From IMG/VR virus record IMGVR_UViG_3300045928_000117, positions 1-46,855 of that record: a stretch of DNA of 46,855 nt; one strand, 5' to 3'. Both the position numbers and the translations under genes were made by a program. The stretch is from a virus. Every line of letters starts with the position of its first letter. The first letter of the stretch is position 1. Shown piece after piece: positions 31,151-40,760 of the stretch. The notes beneath the pieces are model-generated. The model searched no databases. It saw only the letters and a program-made list of their open reading frames with translations, and was not told where the DNA came from.

Positions 31151-33451
31151 ATGGCCGCCGGGCAGCGCCTATCCCGCGCGTATCTCGAGCTCGCGCTCGA
31201 GCGCACGCAGTACAGCCAGGGTCTCGCGCAGGCGAAGGGTGAGCTCATCCGATTCGGCGCGGAGGCCAAGCGGGTCACCTTCCGCGACATGGTCCAGGGT
31301 ATGTCGGCGGCCGGCCAGCAGGCGTCAGCCTCGTCGAAACTGATTGCCGGGGTGGGCGCTGCCGGGCGCCAGGCCGCGGTGGCACAGTTCGAGGCGGCCA
31401 GGGCCTCTCAGACCTGGACGCAGCGGCTGCAGGCGATGGGCGCGCAGTCGGCGATTGCCACGCGCGCCGGGTCCGCGCTCACCGGTGTCTGGAAGACCTT
31501 CGGCGCCACACTGGCCGTCGGAGCCGTGATTGGCGCCGCGCGATCGATCGGCGAATTCTCAGGCCGCATGATCGATCTCTCGCAACAGACCGGCATCGCC
31601 ACGTCACGCCTGCAGGCGCTCGATGCGTTGGCCGCAGGCGTGGACCTGACGGTCGAGGATCTCGCGACCTCCGTGCAGCAGCTCCAGAAACGGTTGGCCG
31701 GCGGTGACGACTCGGCCGAGGCTGCCGTAGAGGATCTCGGCTTCGCGGTCGGCGAATTGCTCGCCATGAAGCCGGACGAGATGTTCATCGCCATCGGGGA
31801 AGCGGTGGCCAAGATCGAAGATCCAGCCGAGCGCACACTGAAGGTCTTCGAGCTCATGGGGCGGACCGGGACGCAGTCGCTGCGCCTCATGACGGACCAG
31901 CTGGGGAAGCTCGTCGACGATGCTGAGAAGAACGGGCCCATCATCCGGGACGAGGTCCTCCGGGCGGCCGACGCCTTCGACGAGTTCTTCGAGCGCGCCG
32001 AGCGCCGAGCCAATGCGACAGTCGCGAATATCTTCGGCACGCTCGCGGCTGGCGTCACGGGTTGGCGTGCGGTCTTCGACGGCGCGCTTTCGCGGCCGGC
32101 GCTGGGCCCACCATTTGACCCCAGCAAGGTCAAGACAGGCGCGACCGGCATCGTCCACGGGACCGGTATCCCCGCCCGCGACGCCGCAGCGGAGGCGGCA
32201 GCCGCGGCGCGGCGCAAGGAACGCGACCGGGCCGAGGCCGACTATCGCGAGCACCTGAACCGCATCGGGGAGCAGGAGATCCAGTCGATTGAGGACCGGC
32301 AACAGGCGGAGGAACAGGCCGCGGCGCGGCAGCGGCAATTCCTGAACGAGATCGGCGAGCAGGAGATCCGCGACCACGCAGATAGCATCCAGCAGAAAGA
32401 GGCGCTCGACGCGGAGTACCGCCAATTCCGAAACGAAATCGAGGAACAGATCATCACCGACCACGCGGCCTCGATCGCGCAGCAGGCGCAGATCGACTCG
32501 CAGTATCGCCAATTCCTGAACCAGGTCGAGGAGCAGCGGATCGAGCGCATCGCCGACGTGCAACGGCAGATCGTCGATCGGCAGCAGCGTTTCGCCGATG
32601 ACCTGACCTACAGCATCACGAACGGGCTCGCCGACATGCTGGTCGGGCTGCGGTCCTTCCGCGATGGGTTTGTCGGAATCTGGCAGGACATCCGCCGGTC
32701 TGTGGCGAACGTCCTGAGCCAGATGCTCGCGGACTTCATTGGCGGCTATCTTCGGCGGGCGGTCGCCGCGGCCACGGGCGGCGCCCTCTTCGGTGGGGTC
32801 TCAGCCTCGGCCGGTACCGCGGCCGGGTTCGTCGGAGGCGGGCCGAGCATCGGCGGGATCGGAGCCCTCCTCTCGAATCCCCTCACATGGGCCGTCGCCG
32901 GAGGGATCGGCCTCGGTATCGCGCTCAAGAAAGGGATCTTCCGTGGCGGCGAAGAGGGGACGTCGGTCAACCCTCGGCGCGATCGCTTCGTGGGGCAGTT
33001 TGGCCCGCCAGGCACGGGTCCAGGCTCTGGATTTGCGAACTTCAACGCCGCGTTGCACAGCCGCCAGCTCTCGGCCGCGGTGTTCTCGGCTGACACCGTC
33101 GCGGAGTGGGAAGCTGCGCAGGCCGCAGCCGTTGAACGCTTCCGGATCATGGGTCGTCCGGTTCAGTCGTTCGCTCATGGCGGTTACGTGCCGCCTGGCG
33201 TCGTCATGCCGGCGATTCTGCACGGCGGGCGCCGCGGCGAGGTCATCACGCCGCTCGATCGGACGGAGACGGCCCAGCCTCAGAGGCCGATCGTCATCAA
33301 CAACCACCTCCATATTGCCGGCGTGATTTCGCCGGAGACGATCCCGGAGATCCACCGCAAGTACATCGTGCCGCTGAACAACGACGCGCTCACCAGGAAC
33401 GCCGGCGGATCGGCCACCGAGGTCCGGCGCGTCGTGCGAGGGCGGGCGTAA
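31151..33451 (+). CDS. Tape measure protein with coiled-coil repeats
   Basis: The 766-residue product follows the GT pair, as in all long-tailed phages. It opens with helical segments (GQRLSRAYLELALERTQYSQG), hydrophobic Ala/Gly helices around residue 115-140, and four copies of a 29-31 residue coiled unit (about residues 364-482; YRQFLNEIGEQEI type). The end has hydrophobic/Gly-rich stretches and the C-terminal AHGGYVPPGVVMPAILHGGRRGEVITPLDR signature. It sets the tail length and may form a channel at DNA injection. ATG 31151 is four bases after the GT stop, and it shares TAATG with the next gene. Confidence 0.92.
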   Translation: MAAGQRLSRAYLELALERTQYSQGLAQAKGELIRFGAEAKRVTFRDMVQGMSAAGQQASASSKLIAGVGAAGRQAAVAQFEAARASQTWTQRLQAMGAQSAIATRAGSALTGVWKTFGATLAVGAVIGAARSIGEFSGRMIDLSQQTGIATSRLQALDALAAGVDLTVEDLATSVQQLQKRLAGGDDSAEAAVEDLGFAVGELLAMKPDEMFIAIGEAVAKIEDPAERTLKVFELMGRTGTQSLRLMTDQLGKLVDDAEKNGPIIRDEVLRAADAFDEFFERAERRANATVANIFGTLAAGVTGWRAVFDGALSRPALGPPFDPSKVKTGATGIVHGTGIPARDAAAEAAAAARRKERDRAEADYREHLNRIGEQEIQSIEDRQQAEEQAAARQRQFLNEIGEQEIRDHADSIQQKEALDAEYRQFRNEIEEQIITDHAASIAQQAQIDSQYRQFLNQVEEQRIERIADVQRQIVDRQQRFADDLTYSITNGLADMLVGLRSFRDGFVGIWQDIRRSVANVLSQMLADFIGGYLRRAVAAATGGALFGGVSASAGTAAGFVGGGPSIGGIGALLSNPLTWAVAGGIGLGIALKKGIFRGGEEGTSVNPRRDRFVGQFGPPGTGPGSGFANFNAALHSRQLSAAVFSADTVAEWEAAQAAAVERFRIMGRPVQSFAHGGYVPPGVVMPAILHGGRRGEVITPLDRTETAQPQRPIVINNHLHIAGVISPETIPEIHRKYIVPLNNDALTRNAGGSATEVRRVVRGRA
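32240..32595 (+). repeat. Four coding repeats of about 87-93 bp in the tape measure gene
   Basis: The unit reads like YRQFLNEIGEQEI followed by an Asp/Glu/Gln-rich stretch of about 16 residues. Four copies occur in a row, with drift. Adding or losing units would change tail length in whole steps. Confidence 0.65.
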
Positions 33452-34281
33452 TGGCGTACTTCTCAGCGCCGCATGAGGATCTGGCCCGAACCGCGACCGC
33501 CGTCACAGGGAGCGCGGAGGACCCCGCGTATCCAGGCGCGAACCTGATCTCAGAGGATCCAGCGAAGCCGGCGAAGCTCACGACCGCGACCGGATCGTGG
33601 GTCCTGCAGTTCGGCGCCAAGATCGCGCCCGTCGCCGCCTTCCTCTTCTATCAGTACCTGGATGCCGGGCTGAGCGTCTTGCTCCAGGCCAACGATACCG
33701 ATTCGTGGGGGTCGCCGGCATTCTCGCAGGCGTTCACGATCCCGGCCAAGCGGCTCGATGGGCCCACGTATCAGAAGTGGACCGTCAGCCCATGGATCCT
33801 GCTCAATGACCTTCCTGATCCGACAGGGTATCTGTACTGGCGGCTGCAGATCGCCGGCACGAACAGCCAGGCGATCACGGTGGGGCGCCTCTTCCTCGCG
33901 TCGGCGCTCCACCGCCCGACCCTGTTTCACGATCCGGACATCCAGGAAGACGACGAGCAGTTCGACGTCTGGCAGCCGACCGAGTTGCGATCGGAAACCG
34001 TCATTCCCATAGGCGGACCTCGGCGCTCGGTCGCGGGTCTCTTGCTCGGCTCTGATCTGAGCGCCGGCACGTCGCCCGTGCAGAGCGCGGCGGACTTCCG
34101 CGCGCTCTATGAATCCGCCGAGGGTCGCGCGCATCCGTTCCCCTTCGTGCCCTTCGAGCTCAATGATGCGTGGCCCGTCAGGTTCGAGACGCCGAACGCA
34201 CCCCGTGCGCACCACTCCGGCGGCTATCAGGCCTGGCGTTTCTCGGTCCGCGAAGTCTCGCGCGGGCTCCCGTGGCCATAA
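33451..34281 (+). CDS. Tail-tip/distal tail protein
   Basis: The 276-residue product has beta-rich patterning: GANLISEDPAKPAKLTTATGSWVLQFG, AAFLFYQYLDAGLSVLLQAN and later QPTELRSETVIPIGGPRRSVAGLLLG and PFVPFELNDAWPVRFE. It follows the tape measure and precedes other tail-tip genes, where a distal tail protein is expected. The specific family is not certain. Confidence 0.6.
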   Translation: MAYFSAPHEDLARTATAVTGSAEDPAYPGANLISEDPAKPAKLTTATGSWVLQFGAKIAPVAAFLFYQYLDAGLSVLLQANDTDSWGSPAFSQAFTIPAKRLDGPTYQKWTVSPWILLNDLPDPTGYLYWRLQIAGTNSQAITVGRLFLASALHRPTLFHDPDIQEDDEQFDVWQPTELRSETVIPIGGPRRSVAGLLLGSDLSAGTSPVQSAADFRALYESAEGRAHPFPFVPFELNDAWPVRFETPNAPRAHHSGGYQAWRFSVREVSRGLPWP

Positions 34282-34284
34282 GCC

Positions 34285-35136
34285 GTGCCGGCGATCGTCT
34301 CCCTTCTCCCAGACCGGCAATACCCGGCGCCCGCGGCCGCGGACGGCGTCGTCGTGCAGCTGCCGGGCGGCTCGTGGTCGGATTCACCATACGGCGAGCT
34401 GATCGCCGAGGCCGACGCCGATTCGATCCTGACCGGGATCGTCGTCCGCCCGCCTGGGTTGATCTTCGACTCCTGGCCGTGGGAGGTCGACATCGCCGTG
34501 GGGCCAGAAGGCGAGGAGGGCGACAGTCCTCCGATTGCCACCTTCCGCGGGCACACGCAGGAGGTCTTCGCGAACTTCGGGTCAGACGGGCTCTACCTGC
34601 CCACGATCATCGGCGTCGATGCCATCCCGAACGGCTCGCGGGTCTCGGCCTGCTGGCGATCGTCGTCGACGAGCAGCAGCTATCAGATGGCCATTTCGGC
34701 GACCTATCTGAAAAAGCCGCTCGCCGGGACGTTCCTCTCGACGCCGAATCCGCTGCTCTGCTACCCGTCGCGGGCGGCTAATCTCTCGAGCACTAACCTC
34801 GTGTCTGACGCGCCGTGGGCCGACGGCGCGCCAGTCCAGATTTTCGGCGCCTCTGGCCCGGCGAAGGCCGTCGTCGCGGTGATGACGCACGTCGACTTCG
34901 TCAACCAGGAGTGGGAGCTCGACCTCTTCATCGGCGGGTCTGAGACCCCGGCGACGACGATTCGGTCGGCCCGGGCGGGCGTCTCGTCGCACCCGAACCG
35001 CACCGCGCTCGAGCATCCGCTGTTCGTGCCGGCGTCCACGTCGCTCAGCTTCGTCGCGCGCCTCTCGGATCCGCCGTCGCTGCCCTTGACGATCACCGCA
35101 CAGGTGGCCGTCAACTACTTCGAGTTGCCGCTGTGA
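34285..35136 (+). CDS. Tail-tip beta-domain protein, copy 1 of a tandem pair
   Basis: GTG 34285 is three bases after the previous stop. The 283-residue product has beta-rich jelly-roll-like patterning: PAPAAADGVVVQLPGGSWSD, SILTGIVVRPPGL, VDIAVGPEGEEGD and a late FVARLSDPPSLPLTITAQV. It resembles the next gene in opening (PAAADG) and domain order, so they look like tandem paralogues. A structural tail-tip role is likely from position. Confidence 0.55.
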   Translation: MPAIVSLLPDRQYPAPAAADGVVVQLPGGSWSDSPYGELIAEADADSILTGIVVRPPGLIFDSWPWEVDIAVGPEGEEGDSPPIATFRGHTQEVFANFGSDGLYLPTIIGVDAIPNGSRVSACWRSSSTSSSYQMAISATYLKKPLAGTFLSTPNPLLCYPSRAANLSSTNLVSDAPWADGAPVQIFGASGPAKAVVAVMTHVDFVNQEWELDLFIGGSETPATTIRSARAGVSSHPNRTALEHPLFVPASTSLSFVARLSDPPSLPLTITAQVAVNYFELPL

Positions 35137-36050
35137 GCCGGATCACGAGCTCGGCGGTCAAGGTGGCGCCAGCGGCCGCGGACGGACTGCAAATCGTTAC
35201 CGCTGCGTCGAATTGGGGCGACGGCGATTGGGTGGTCTTCCTCGAGGAGACGACGGCCGCCGACACCGCGGTCGCTGGCCTCGTGCTGCACACCGGCGAC
35301 GACGGGTGGAGCGAACTGCAGGCGGAGGTCGGCTTCGGGATCTGCCGGGCCGGCTTCGAGTTCGATCCGACCGATGACACCCTCGAGATCGGGCACATCC
35401 GCGTGCAGGGCCCAAATTCCGGCAACGGCGGGCCCACGCGGTATTCCGTGCCGCACCCGATCTCCGGTATCCCGCCTGGCTACAGCGTGCTCCTGCGCAT
35501 GCGCCAGGCGGGCGGCGGCGGCGGCGCGAAGACCCGCCAGGCCGCGCTCCTGTACTACGAGAACCTGGACAACGGCGAAGCGATCCCGTACACGGTCGCG
35601 CGGTTGACGAGTATCCCGGCCGGAACTGACTCGCTGCTGCTCACGCCATCGGCGACGCCCTGGGATCCCTCGCCGTGGGTGGAATTCGACCCGGAGGTTG
35701 GCGACCCGACGTACATCATGGGCGTGGCGCTCGGCAACCCGTCGGCCGACACCGATGTCGAGCTCGATCTCGGGGCCGGCGCCGCAGACGCGGAGGTGCC
35801 GCTGACGACATTTCGCGTTGGCACCTACGCGGCCGATGCCGGGCGTCTCAACAACGTCAATCTCCCGGGCCTCATGCCGATCACGCCAGCCAGCCGCCTG
35901 GCGGCGTGCATGCGGAAATCGGGCGCGAGCACGACGCCGATGGCGGTCGCGTTCCTGGCCTACGTGGGCGACCTCGAAGGCGGATCGGAGGGCGGCGTGA
36001 TCGGGCCATACCTCTGGATCACGATTCCGATCCGGCCTCCCGTGGTGTAG
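35133..36050 (+). CDS. Tail-tip beta-domain protein, copy 2
   Basis: GTG 35133 overlaps the previous stop. The 305-residue product has VAPAAADGLQIVTAASNWGDGDWVVFLEE near the start, then AVAGLVLHTGDDG, ELQAEVGFGICRAG and later VELDLGAGAADAEV, the same order of strands as its neighbour. It ends LWITIPIRPPVV. It probably forms a ring or arm at the tail tip. Confidence 0.55.
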   Translation: MSRITSSAVKVAPAAADGLQIVTAASNWGDGDWVVFLEETTAADTAVAGLVLHTGDDGWSELQAEVGFGICRAGFEFDPTDDTLEIGHIRVQGPNSGNGGPTRYSVPHPISGIPPGYSVLLRMRQAGGGGGAKTRQAALLYYENLDNGEAIPYTVARLTSIPAGTDSLLLTPSATPWDPSPWVEFDPEVGDPTYIMGVALGNPSADTDVELDLGAGAADAEVPLTTFRVGTYAADAGRLNNVNLPGLMPITPASRLAACMRKSGASTTPMAVAFLAYVGDLEGGSEGGVIGPYLWITIPIRPPVV

Positions 36051-36053
36051 GCG

Positions 36054-39000
36054 GTGGGCACTTCCGTCAAGGACATCCGCTCGAAGAACCAGGGCTCAGG
36101 GAACAACTGCGTCCTCGACGCCTTCTCCGTCGATCCCGCGTCGGGGGATGCCATCTTCGCTGTGACGGCCAGCTTCTCGTCCGTCTCGCACTCGGCGCCC
36201 ACCGACTCGATGGGCTCCACCTATACGCAGATCGGGAGCACCACGGACTACTCGGGCGCGACCGGCGGATTTCTGGTCTCGTTCTGGTACGCGCAGAATG
36301 TCAGCGGCGGGAGCGGCGTCCAGGTCACGCTGAAGTGCAACAATCCCTTCGGCTTCATGGGCGGATGCGCCTGGCTCCTGACGGGCGTGCCGGCCTCGGC
36401 GTACAACGGCGACGGCTCGATCACGACCGGATCGGCGACCTCAACGCCGACATCACCAACCGCATCGACGCCGGCCGGCGCCACGTTCTTTATCGGCGCC
36501 ATCGCCGCGATCAGGAATACCTCCGATCCATCGCTCACCGACGGATCCGGCTGGAATACAACCGGCCAGTACGGGATGGATGCCTCGATCGTCGCACGGG
36601 CTGAAACCGGCGGCAATTCGATCTACGTCTCGACCGAGTACAAGGTCTCGAGCGCCGGGGAACAAGCGACGTGGGGGGCCAACGCCACGGCGCTCACCTA
36701 CGCGTCATTTATCGCCAGCTTCGGATCCGAGGACGCGCAGATCGACGGGGCCTTTATCTCGTCGGGCTCGCAGCTCTTCGCCGGGCACATTCCGCAGGAC
36801 GCTAGCGGCGCGCATCTCTCGTCCGGTGGCCAACTCTTCGCGGGATCCGTCACGGCAGATCTCACCGGCGCGACGATCGCGAGCGGGCATGTCCTCTTTG
36901 CTGGCGCCGTCACGACCGACGCCGCGATTGACGGGGCCACGATCGCCTCCGGATCGGTGCTCTTTGCTGGCGCCGTCGTCGGGTCGATTACGGGCGCGCG
37001 GATCCAGAGCGGTCTCCAACTCTTTGCCGGCTCCGTCGCGCCATGGTCCTCGATCGCCGCGCCGATCGAGGTCTCGCCCTCGCCAGTCATCGGGCCGCTC
37101 GGATCGCTGCTGTACATCTTTTCCGATATCGAGATGAACTGCCCGGCCGAGTGGTACGGCGGGCCGAAGGATGCGCGCGTCGAGCGGACGGGATACGGCG
37201 AGCGGACCGCGTCGGACTTCGTCACGGGCGAGCCAACGAGCGCCACGATGACGTTCCGCCTCGCCGACAAGGACTTTTTCTTTCGCCGGGCGATGGCCAG
37301 CCGCGATCGTCGCCATTGGATCGACCCGGTCACGGTCCATATGACGACCCGGGACAACCGCGCAGCGCTTGGGCAGGCGTATCTGGTCTTCGTCGGCCCG
37401 ATCATCGATGCGCAGCCCGCGCGGCCGCTGGCCTGGGAGTTCACCCTCGCCGATGTCGTCACACAGCGGATCCGGAACGACCGCGCGGTGCATCCGTCTC
37501 GGCTGATCGGCGACGGCTTCATCCACGACGTGAATCCAAATGCCCTCGGCACGAGGGTGCTGCTCTCGTCGGCGCTGAACTACGAAACGCCAGAGCCCAC
37601 CATCTACGGCGAGCATCGTCGCGTCCGCGATGTTGACCCGCCATCCGCGCATGGCTTCGAGGTCGATCTGACCGAGCATTACCTCGGGATCTGGAACATC
37701 GACGGCAGCGACAAGCACGTCTGGATCGCGGCTGCGCACGCCTGCGCCGGATTCCCCGATGTCAACGTCGTGGCGCCAGACGGGACGCACACCACGGTGA
37801 TTCCAGACGAGGGCCTGGGCTGGTGGATCCCGCATTATGCCGGGTGGACGAGCATCTTCGGCGCGCCCTACGTCGACATCAGGAGTACGTCGTTCGGGAA
37901 CGACCGGCGGTACGCCCTGATCCTTGGCCTGGTCGGGTTGCCGAACCAGGATGCGTGCGCCTATTCGAGCGGTGGCTATGCCATGGACCCCGCGCCGGAG
38001 GTGCCGCTACGGCTGATGGCGTTCATCGACGGGATCGAGCCGAACGGGGACGGCAGCGGCGGGGTGATCTGGCAGGGACCGCTCCAGTACAAGCATTGGC
38101 AGAAGAACTATGGCACGCGGACCGCCGCGGACAGTTATCAGGCTGGGCCATGGAAGGCATCGCCGGTGTGGTCGCTCCCGTTCGGCGATGGCGATGTGCC
38201 GCTGGTCGACGAGCCGAGTTACGACGTCGTCCAGGCGATCGGCGAGCTTCGCTATCCATCGGACGGCGGGGAGCCGCCGCGGGCCGGGATCGTCGGCGCC
38301 GCCATCATCGGCGCCAAGGCTGGCGACGTGCATCCGCTCACGTACTGGGAGGCGGTCTTCAATCGCTCCAACTTCACCGCCAGCGGCTGGACGCGCCGCG
38401 GTCAGCATCGCATCGGCACGCCGCACCCGACCGAGGCGGTGAAGGCGGCGGCGCGGCTGTACACGGACGCGCTAGAGATGCGTGAGGGGAGCTTCGAGAC
38501 GATCATCCGCGGACGCGATCAAGCGAATCGGATTCCCTGGCGGAATGACCCCGACTATGCCTCGGGGACGTTCAAGGGATCTGGCAAGGTCGACGCGGGC
38601 GATTCGATCGCGAATTACGACCGGGAGATCCTCGGCGCCGAGCGGCTCCTCAATTTCGCGCCTGGCGTGACGATGGCGACGCACATCGCCTTTCTGCACT
38701 CCTGGCTCTTCAAAGACCCGCCGCGCGACGTAGTCTTCGAGGACACGGTCGGCCCGGATCCGATCACCGGGGAATCACTCGGCTATTCCGACCTCTTCGA
38801 CTGGATCGCCTACCGGCACTATGGCGCCGTCGGCACGGCTGGTCAGATTCGGCTGGCCTGGATCGTCCGCAACCAGGTGCAGGCCGGCGCCAGAAAGGTG
38901 CTCGCGCAGGCCTGGGACCTCGACGACCTCATCGGCTTCGACATACCGATCGAGGTCGCGCCGACGGTGAACGACACCTGCGAGACGGCGATCACGATTC

Positions 39001-39383
39001 CCAACGGGCCCGACGAACCGTACGCCATCAACCTGGATACGACGGCGCACGCGACCGACAGCGAGGTCGCCGGCATCGCAGGGCTCCCGGGCCCTGCCGT
39101 CGGCTATCACCCGGCGCACTTCGCCTTCACGCCGCCATCGGACGGGACGCTCTTCCTCACGACCGTTCATAGCCTGTACGACACGCAATTGGCGGCCTGC
39201 ACGGGCGCCTGCGGCGCGCTCGAATTAATGGACGGCGGCTACAACGACAACGACGGGATCCTGAAGACCAGCGTGCTAGAGCTCGCCGTTGCTGGCGGCG
39301 TGCCGCTGCACATCATCGTCTACGGCTACGGGCCAGACGACGGCGGCGCGCTCACCTTCGGACTGCTTTTTACCGCTACGTAA
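36054..39383 (+). CDS. Tail-tip host-recognition/hub protein with shared repeat module
   Basis: GTG 36054 starts a 1,109-residue protein. Residues 1-225 form a jelly-roll-like domain (NCVLDAFSVDPASGD, FLVSFWYAQNVSGGSG). Residues 232-335 hold five GAFISSGSQLFAG-type repeats, as in the giant protein at 10413. Residues about 345-500 look like a baseplate hub or tail-tip adaptor (WIDPVTVHMTTRDNRAALG, VFVGPIIDAQPARPLAWEFTL). The rest is a large beta-rich part ending in a domain with LFLTTVHSLYDTQLAACTG. It takes the place of gpJ as likely host-specificity protein; exact roles are inferred. Confidence 0.65.
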   Translation: MGTSVKDIRSKNQGSGNNCVLDAFSVDPASGDAIFAVTASFSSVSHSAPTDSMGSTYTQIGSTTDYSGATGGFLVSFWYAQNVSGGSGVQVTLKCNNPFGFMGGCAWLLTGVPASAYNGDGSITTGSATSTPTSPTASTPAGATFFIGAIAAIRNTSDPSLTDGSGWNTTGQYGMDASIVARAETGGNSIYVSTEYKVSSAGEQATWGANATALTYASFIASFGSEDAQIDGAFISSGSQLFAGHIPQDASGAHLSSGGQLFAGSVTADLTGATIASGHVLFAGAVTTDAAIDGATIASGSVLFAGAVVGSITGARIQSGLQLFAGSVAPWSSIAAPIEVSPSPVIGPLGSLLYIFSDIEMNCPAEWYGGPKDARVERTGYGERTASDFVTGEPTSATMTFRLADKDFFFRRAMASRDRRHWIDPVTVHMTTRDNRAALGQAYLVFVGPIIDAQPARPLAWEFTLADVVTQRIRNDRAVHPSRLIGDGFIHDVNPNALGTRVLLSSALNYETPEPTIYGEHRRVRDVDPPSAHGFEVDLTEHYLGIWNIDGSDKHVWIAAAHACAGFPDVNVVAPDGTHTTVIPDEGLGWWIPHYAGWTSIFGAPYVDIRSTSFGNDRRYALILGLVGLPNQDACAYSSGGYAMDPAPEVPLRLMAFIDGIEPNGDGSGGVIWQGPLQYKHWQKNYGTRTAADSYQAGPWKASPVWSLPFGDGDVPLVDEPSYDVVQAIGELRYPSDGGEPPRAGIVGAAIIGAKAGDVHPLTYWEAVFNRSNFTASGWTRRGQHRIGTPHPTEAVKAAARLYTDALEMREGSFETIIRGRDQANRIPWRNDPDYASGTFKGSGKVDAGDSIANYDREILGAERLLNFAPGVTMATHIAFLHSWLFKDPPRDVVFEDTVGPDPITGESLGYSDLFDWIAYRHYGAVGTAGQIRLAWIVRNQVQAGARKVLAQAWDLDDLIGFDIPIEVAPTVNDTCETAITIPNGPDEPYAINLDTTAHATDSEVAGIAGLPGPAVGYHPAHFAFTPPSDGTLFLTTVHSLYDTQLAACTGACGALELMDGGYNDNDGILKTSVLELAVAGGVPLHIIVYGYGPDDGGALTFGLLFTAT
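36747..37055 (+). repeat. Five coding repeats of GAFISSGSQLFAG type
   Basis: Five consecutive 20-22 residue units start GAFI, GAHL, GATI, GATI and GARI, each with LFAG at the middle. They match the unit at 11538-14118, and unit 1 again starts GAFI as at super-repeat starts there. Confidence 0.8.
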
Positions 39384-39396
39384 AACGGAGGACCCC

Positions 39397-39843
39397 ATGG
39401 ACACCATTCATCTCGTCAACCGCGTCCGCATCATCTTCATGCTCATCGCGCTGATAGCGCTCGTCGGAGTCACCTCGAAGGCTCAAACGCTCGACAACTT
39501 CGAGCTTCGCATCTACGCGTCCGGCGCGACGACGCCGTCAGTGACCAGCACGTCGCCAGCCTCAGCCATCTTCTGTAATCAGACGATGCCCGCCACGCCT
39601 GCAGTGCCGCCAATCAACCCGCGCTTCCTCTACTGGGTCGATCCGGTGAACGCCGGGAAGGCCTGCCGCTGGGATCTCGGGGCTGGTGCGGGGTCCTTGC
39701 TCGCGAAGCTGACGACCGCGGGCATCTACTCGGGCAGGCTCGTCTCGAGCATGCTCGGGCAACCCAGCATCGAGAGCACGCCAGCGACCTTCGAGCGGGT
39801 CGTCGCGCCGCCGGCACCGTCAGGGCTGGTCTTCTCGCAGTAG
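39397..39843 (+). CDS. Exported protein with Ig/fibronectin-like domain
   Basis: ATG 39397 has CGGAGG upstream. Residues 1-30 form a signal peptide or anchor (RIIFMLIALIALVGVTSKA, likely cut after SKA). The mature part has one beta-sandwich-like domain with two Cys (FCNQTM and KACRWD) and a Pro-rich end. Phage proteins of this kind may act at the host surface. It begins the block of exported proteins after the tail genes. Confidence 0.55.
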   Translation: MDTIHLVNRVRIIFMLIALIALVGVTSKAQTLDNFELRIYASGATTPSVTSTSPASAIFCNQTMPATPAVPPINPRFLYWVDPVNAGKACRWDLGAGAGSLLAKLTTAGIYSGRLVSSMLGQPSIESTPATFERVVAPPAPSGLVFSQ

Positions 39844-39885
39844 TCAGTCGCCATCACATTCTGTGCAAACGACCAAGGAGCCCTC

Positions 39886-40365
39886 ATGGAGATGCGGCGC
39901 AAAGACGAGATCATGGAGATTGTTCGAGCCGCCATGCGAGAGCACGGGAGTCTGCACAAGAACGGCGAGACCCGGAGTCAGTACATCACGAGGACGTTCC
40001 CTGTCTACATGTCGATCGGGACGTTCGCCGGCACGATCATTCTGGCCATCTTCACGCTCGGCGGCCGCGCGGTGCAGATGGAATCGAACGCCACTGAGGC
40101 ACTCGCTAAGGCCAACGCCGCTGCGGCCGCGACGGCAACTGTGAACGCAGAGCTCACCAAGGAAATCGCGGCGCTGCGGACGATCATCGGCAAGCAGGCC
40201 GAAACGCTCGATGGACGCCGCGCGCAACTCGCCACCTTAGAAGACCGGCAGCGCATGGCCGTCACGCGTCAGGAATTCAACAACGCCGTCGAACGCCTGA
40301 CGCTGGCGTTTAGAACCATGACCGATCGGCTCGCGAACATCGAGCGTCGACTCCCAACACCATGA
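39886..40365 (+). CDS. Membrane protein with C-terminal coiled coil (holin- or spanin-like candidate)
   Basis: ATG 39886 has AAGGAG upstream. The 159-residue product has a basic N-terminus, one membrane segment (VYMSIGTFAGTIILAIFTLG, about residues 41-60) and an Ala-rich then Glu/Arg-rich coiled coil. One membrane segment plus periplasmic coiled coil fits an inner spanin or membrane-linked lysis factor. Holins of this type also exist. No endolysin is near. The ATGA at its end overlaps the longest form of the next gene. Confidence 0.45.
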   Translation: MEMRRKDEIMEIVRAAMREHGSLHKNGETRSQYITRTFPVYMSIGTFAGTIILAIFTLGGRAVQMESNATEALAKANAAAAATATVNAELTKEIAALRTIIGKQAETLDGRRAQLATLEDRQRMAVTRQEFNNAVERLTLAFRTMTDRLANIERRLPTP

Positions 40366-40385
40366 ACACAGAAAGGACCGACCAA

Positions 40386-40760
40386 ATGAAATTCCTCCTC
40401 TCCGTCATCATCACTGCGCTGATCTGGGTGCTGCTGCCGTCGCTCGTGTCCGCGCAGACACCAGTCAAGAACCCGACGCTCGTCATCGTCCCGGCCTGCC
40501 CAGACCACGACCAGGACACCGGGCACGAGATCGAGATCCTGACGCCGCAAGGCTCCTCGGTTCAGGTACTGCAGGTGGGTGATCCGCCGCGTGAGCCGAA
40601 CGGTGAGGTCAGGTTCCAGGTCAACGTCCAGCCGATCAAGTTCGGGCAGTACGTCGTAGTGGTGCGTGCCACGGCCGGGGCGGTCAAGTCGGACAACTCT
40701 CCGCCCTCGGATGCGTGGGAGCGCGTCCCTGGGGCGCCCTCGAAGCCGGCCGTCCAATGA
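40386..40760 (+). CDS. Exported protein with signal peptide
   Basis: ATG 40386 is chosen over ATG 40362 because AAAGGA lies eight bases before it and the protein then begins with a clean signal peptide (MKFLLSVIITALIWVLLPSL, cut after VSA). The 100-residue mature part is beta-rich (LVIVPACPDHDQDT, EIEILTPQGSSVQVLQVG, YVVVVRATAGAVKSD) and resembles a fibronectin-like fold. Function unknown. ATGA joins it to the lipoprotein gene. Confidence 0.55.
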   Translation: MKFLLSVIITALIWVLLPSLVSAQTPVKNPTLVIVPACPDHDQDTGHEIEILTPQGSSVQVLQVGDPPREPNGEVRFQVNVQPIKFGQYVVVVRATAGAVKSDNSPPSDAWERVPGAPSKPAVQ

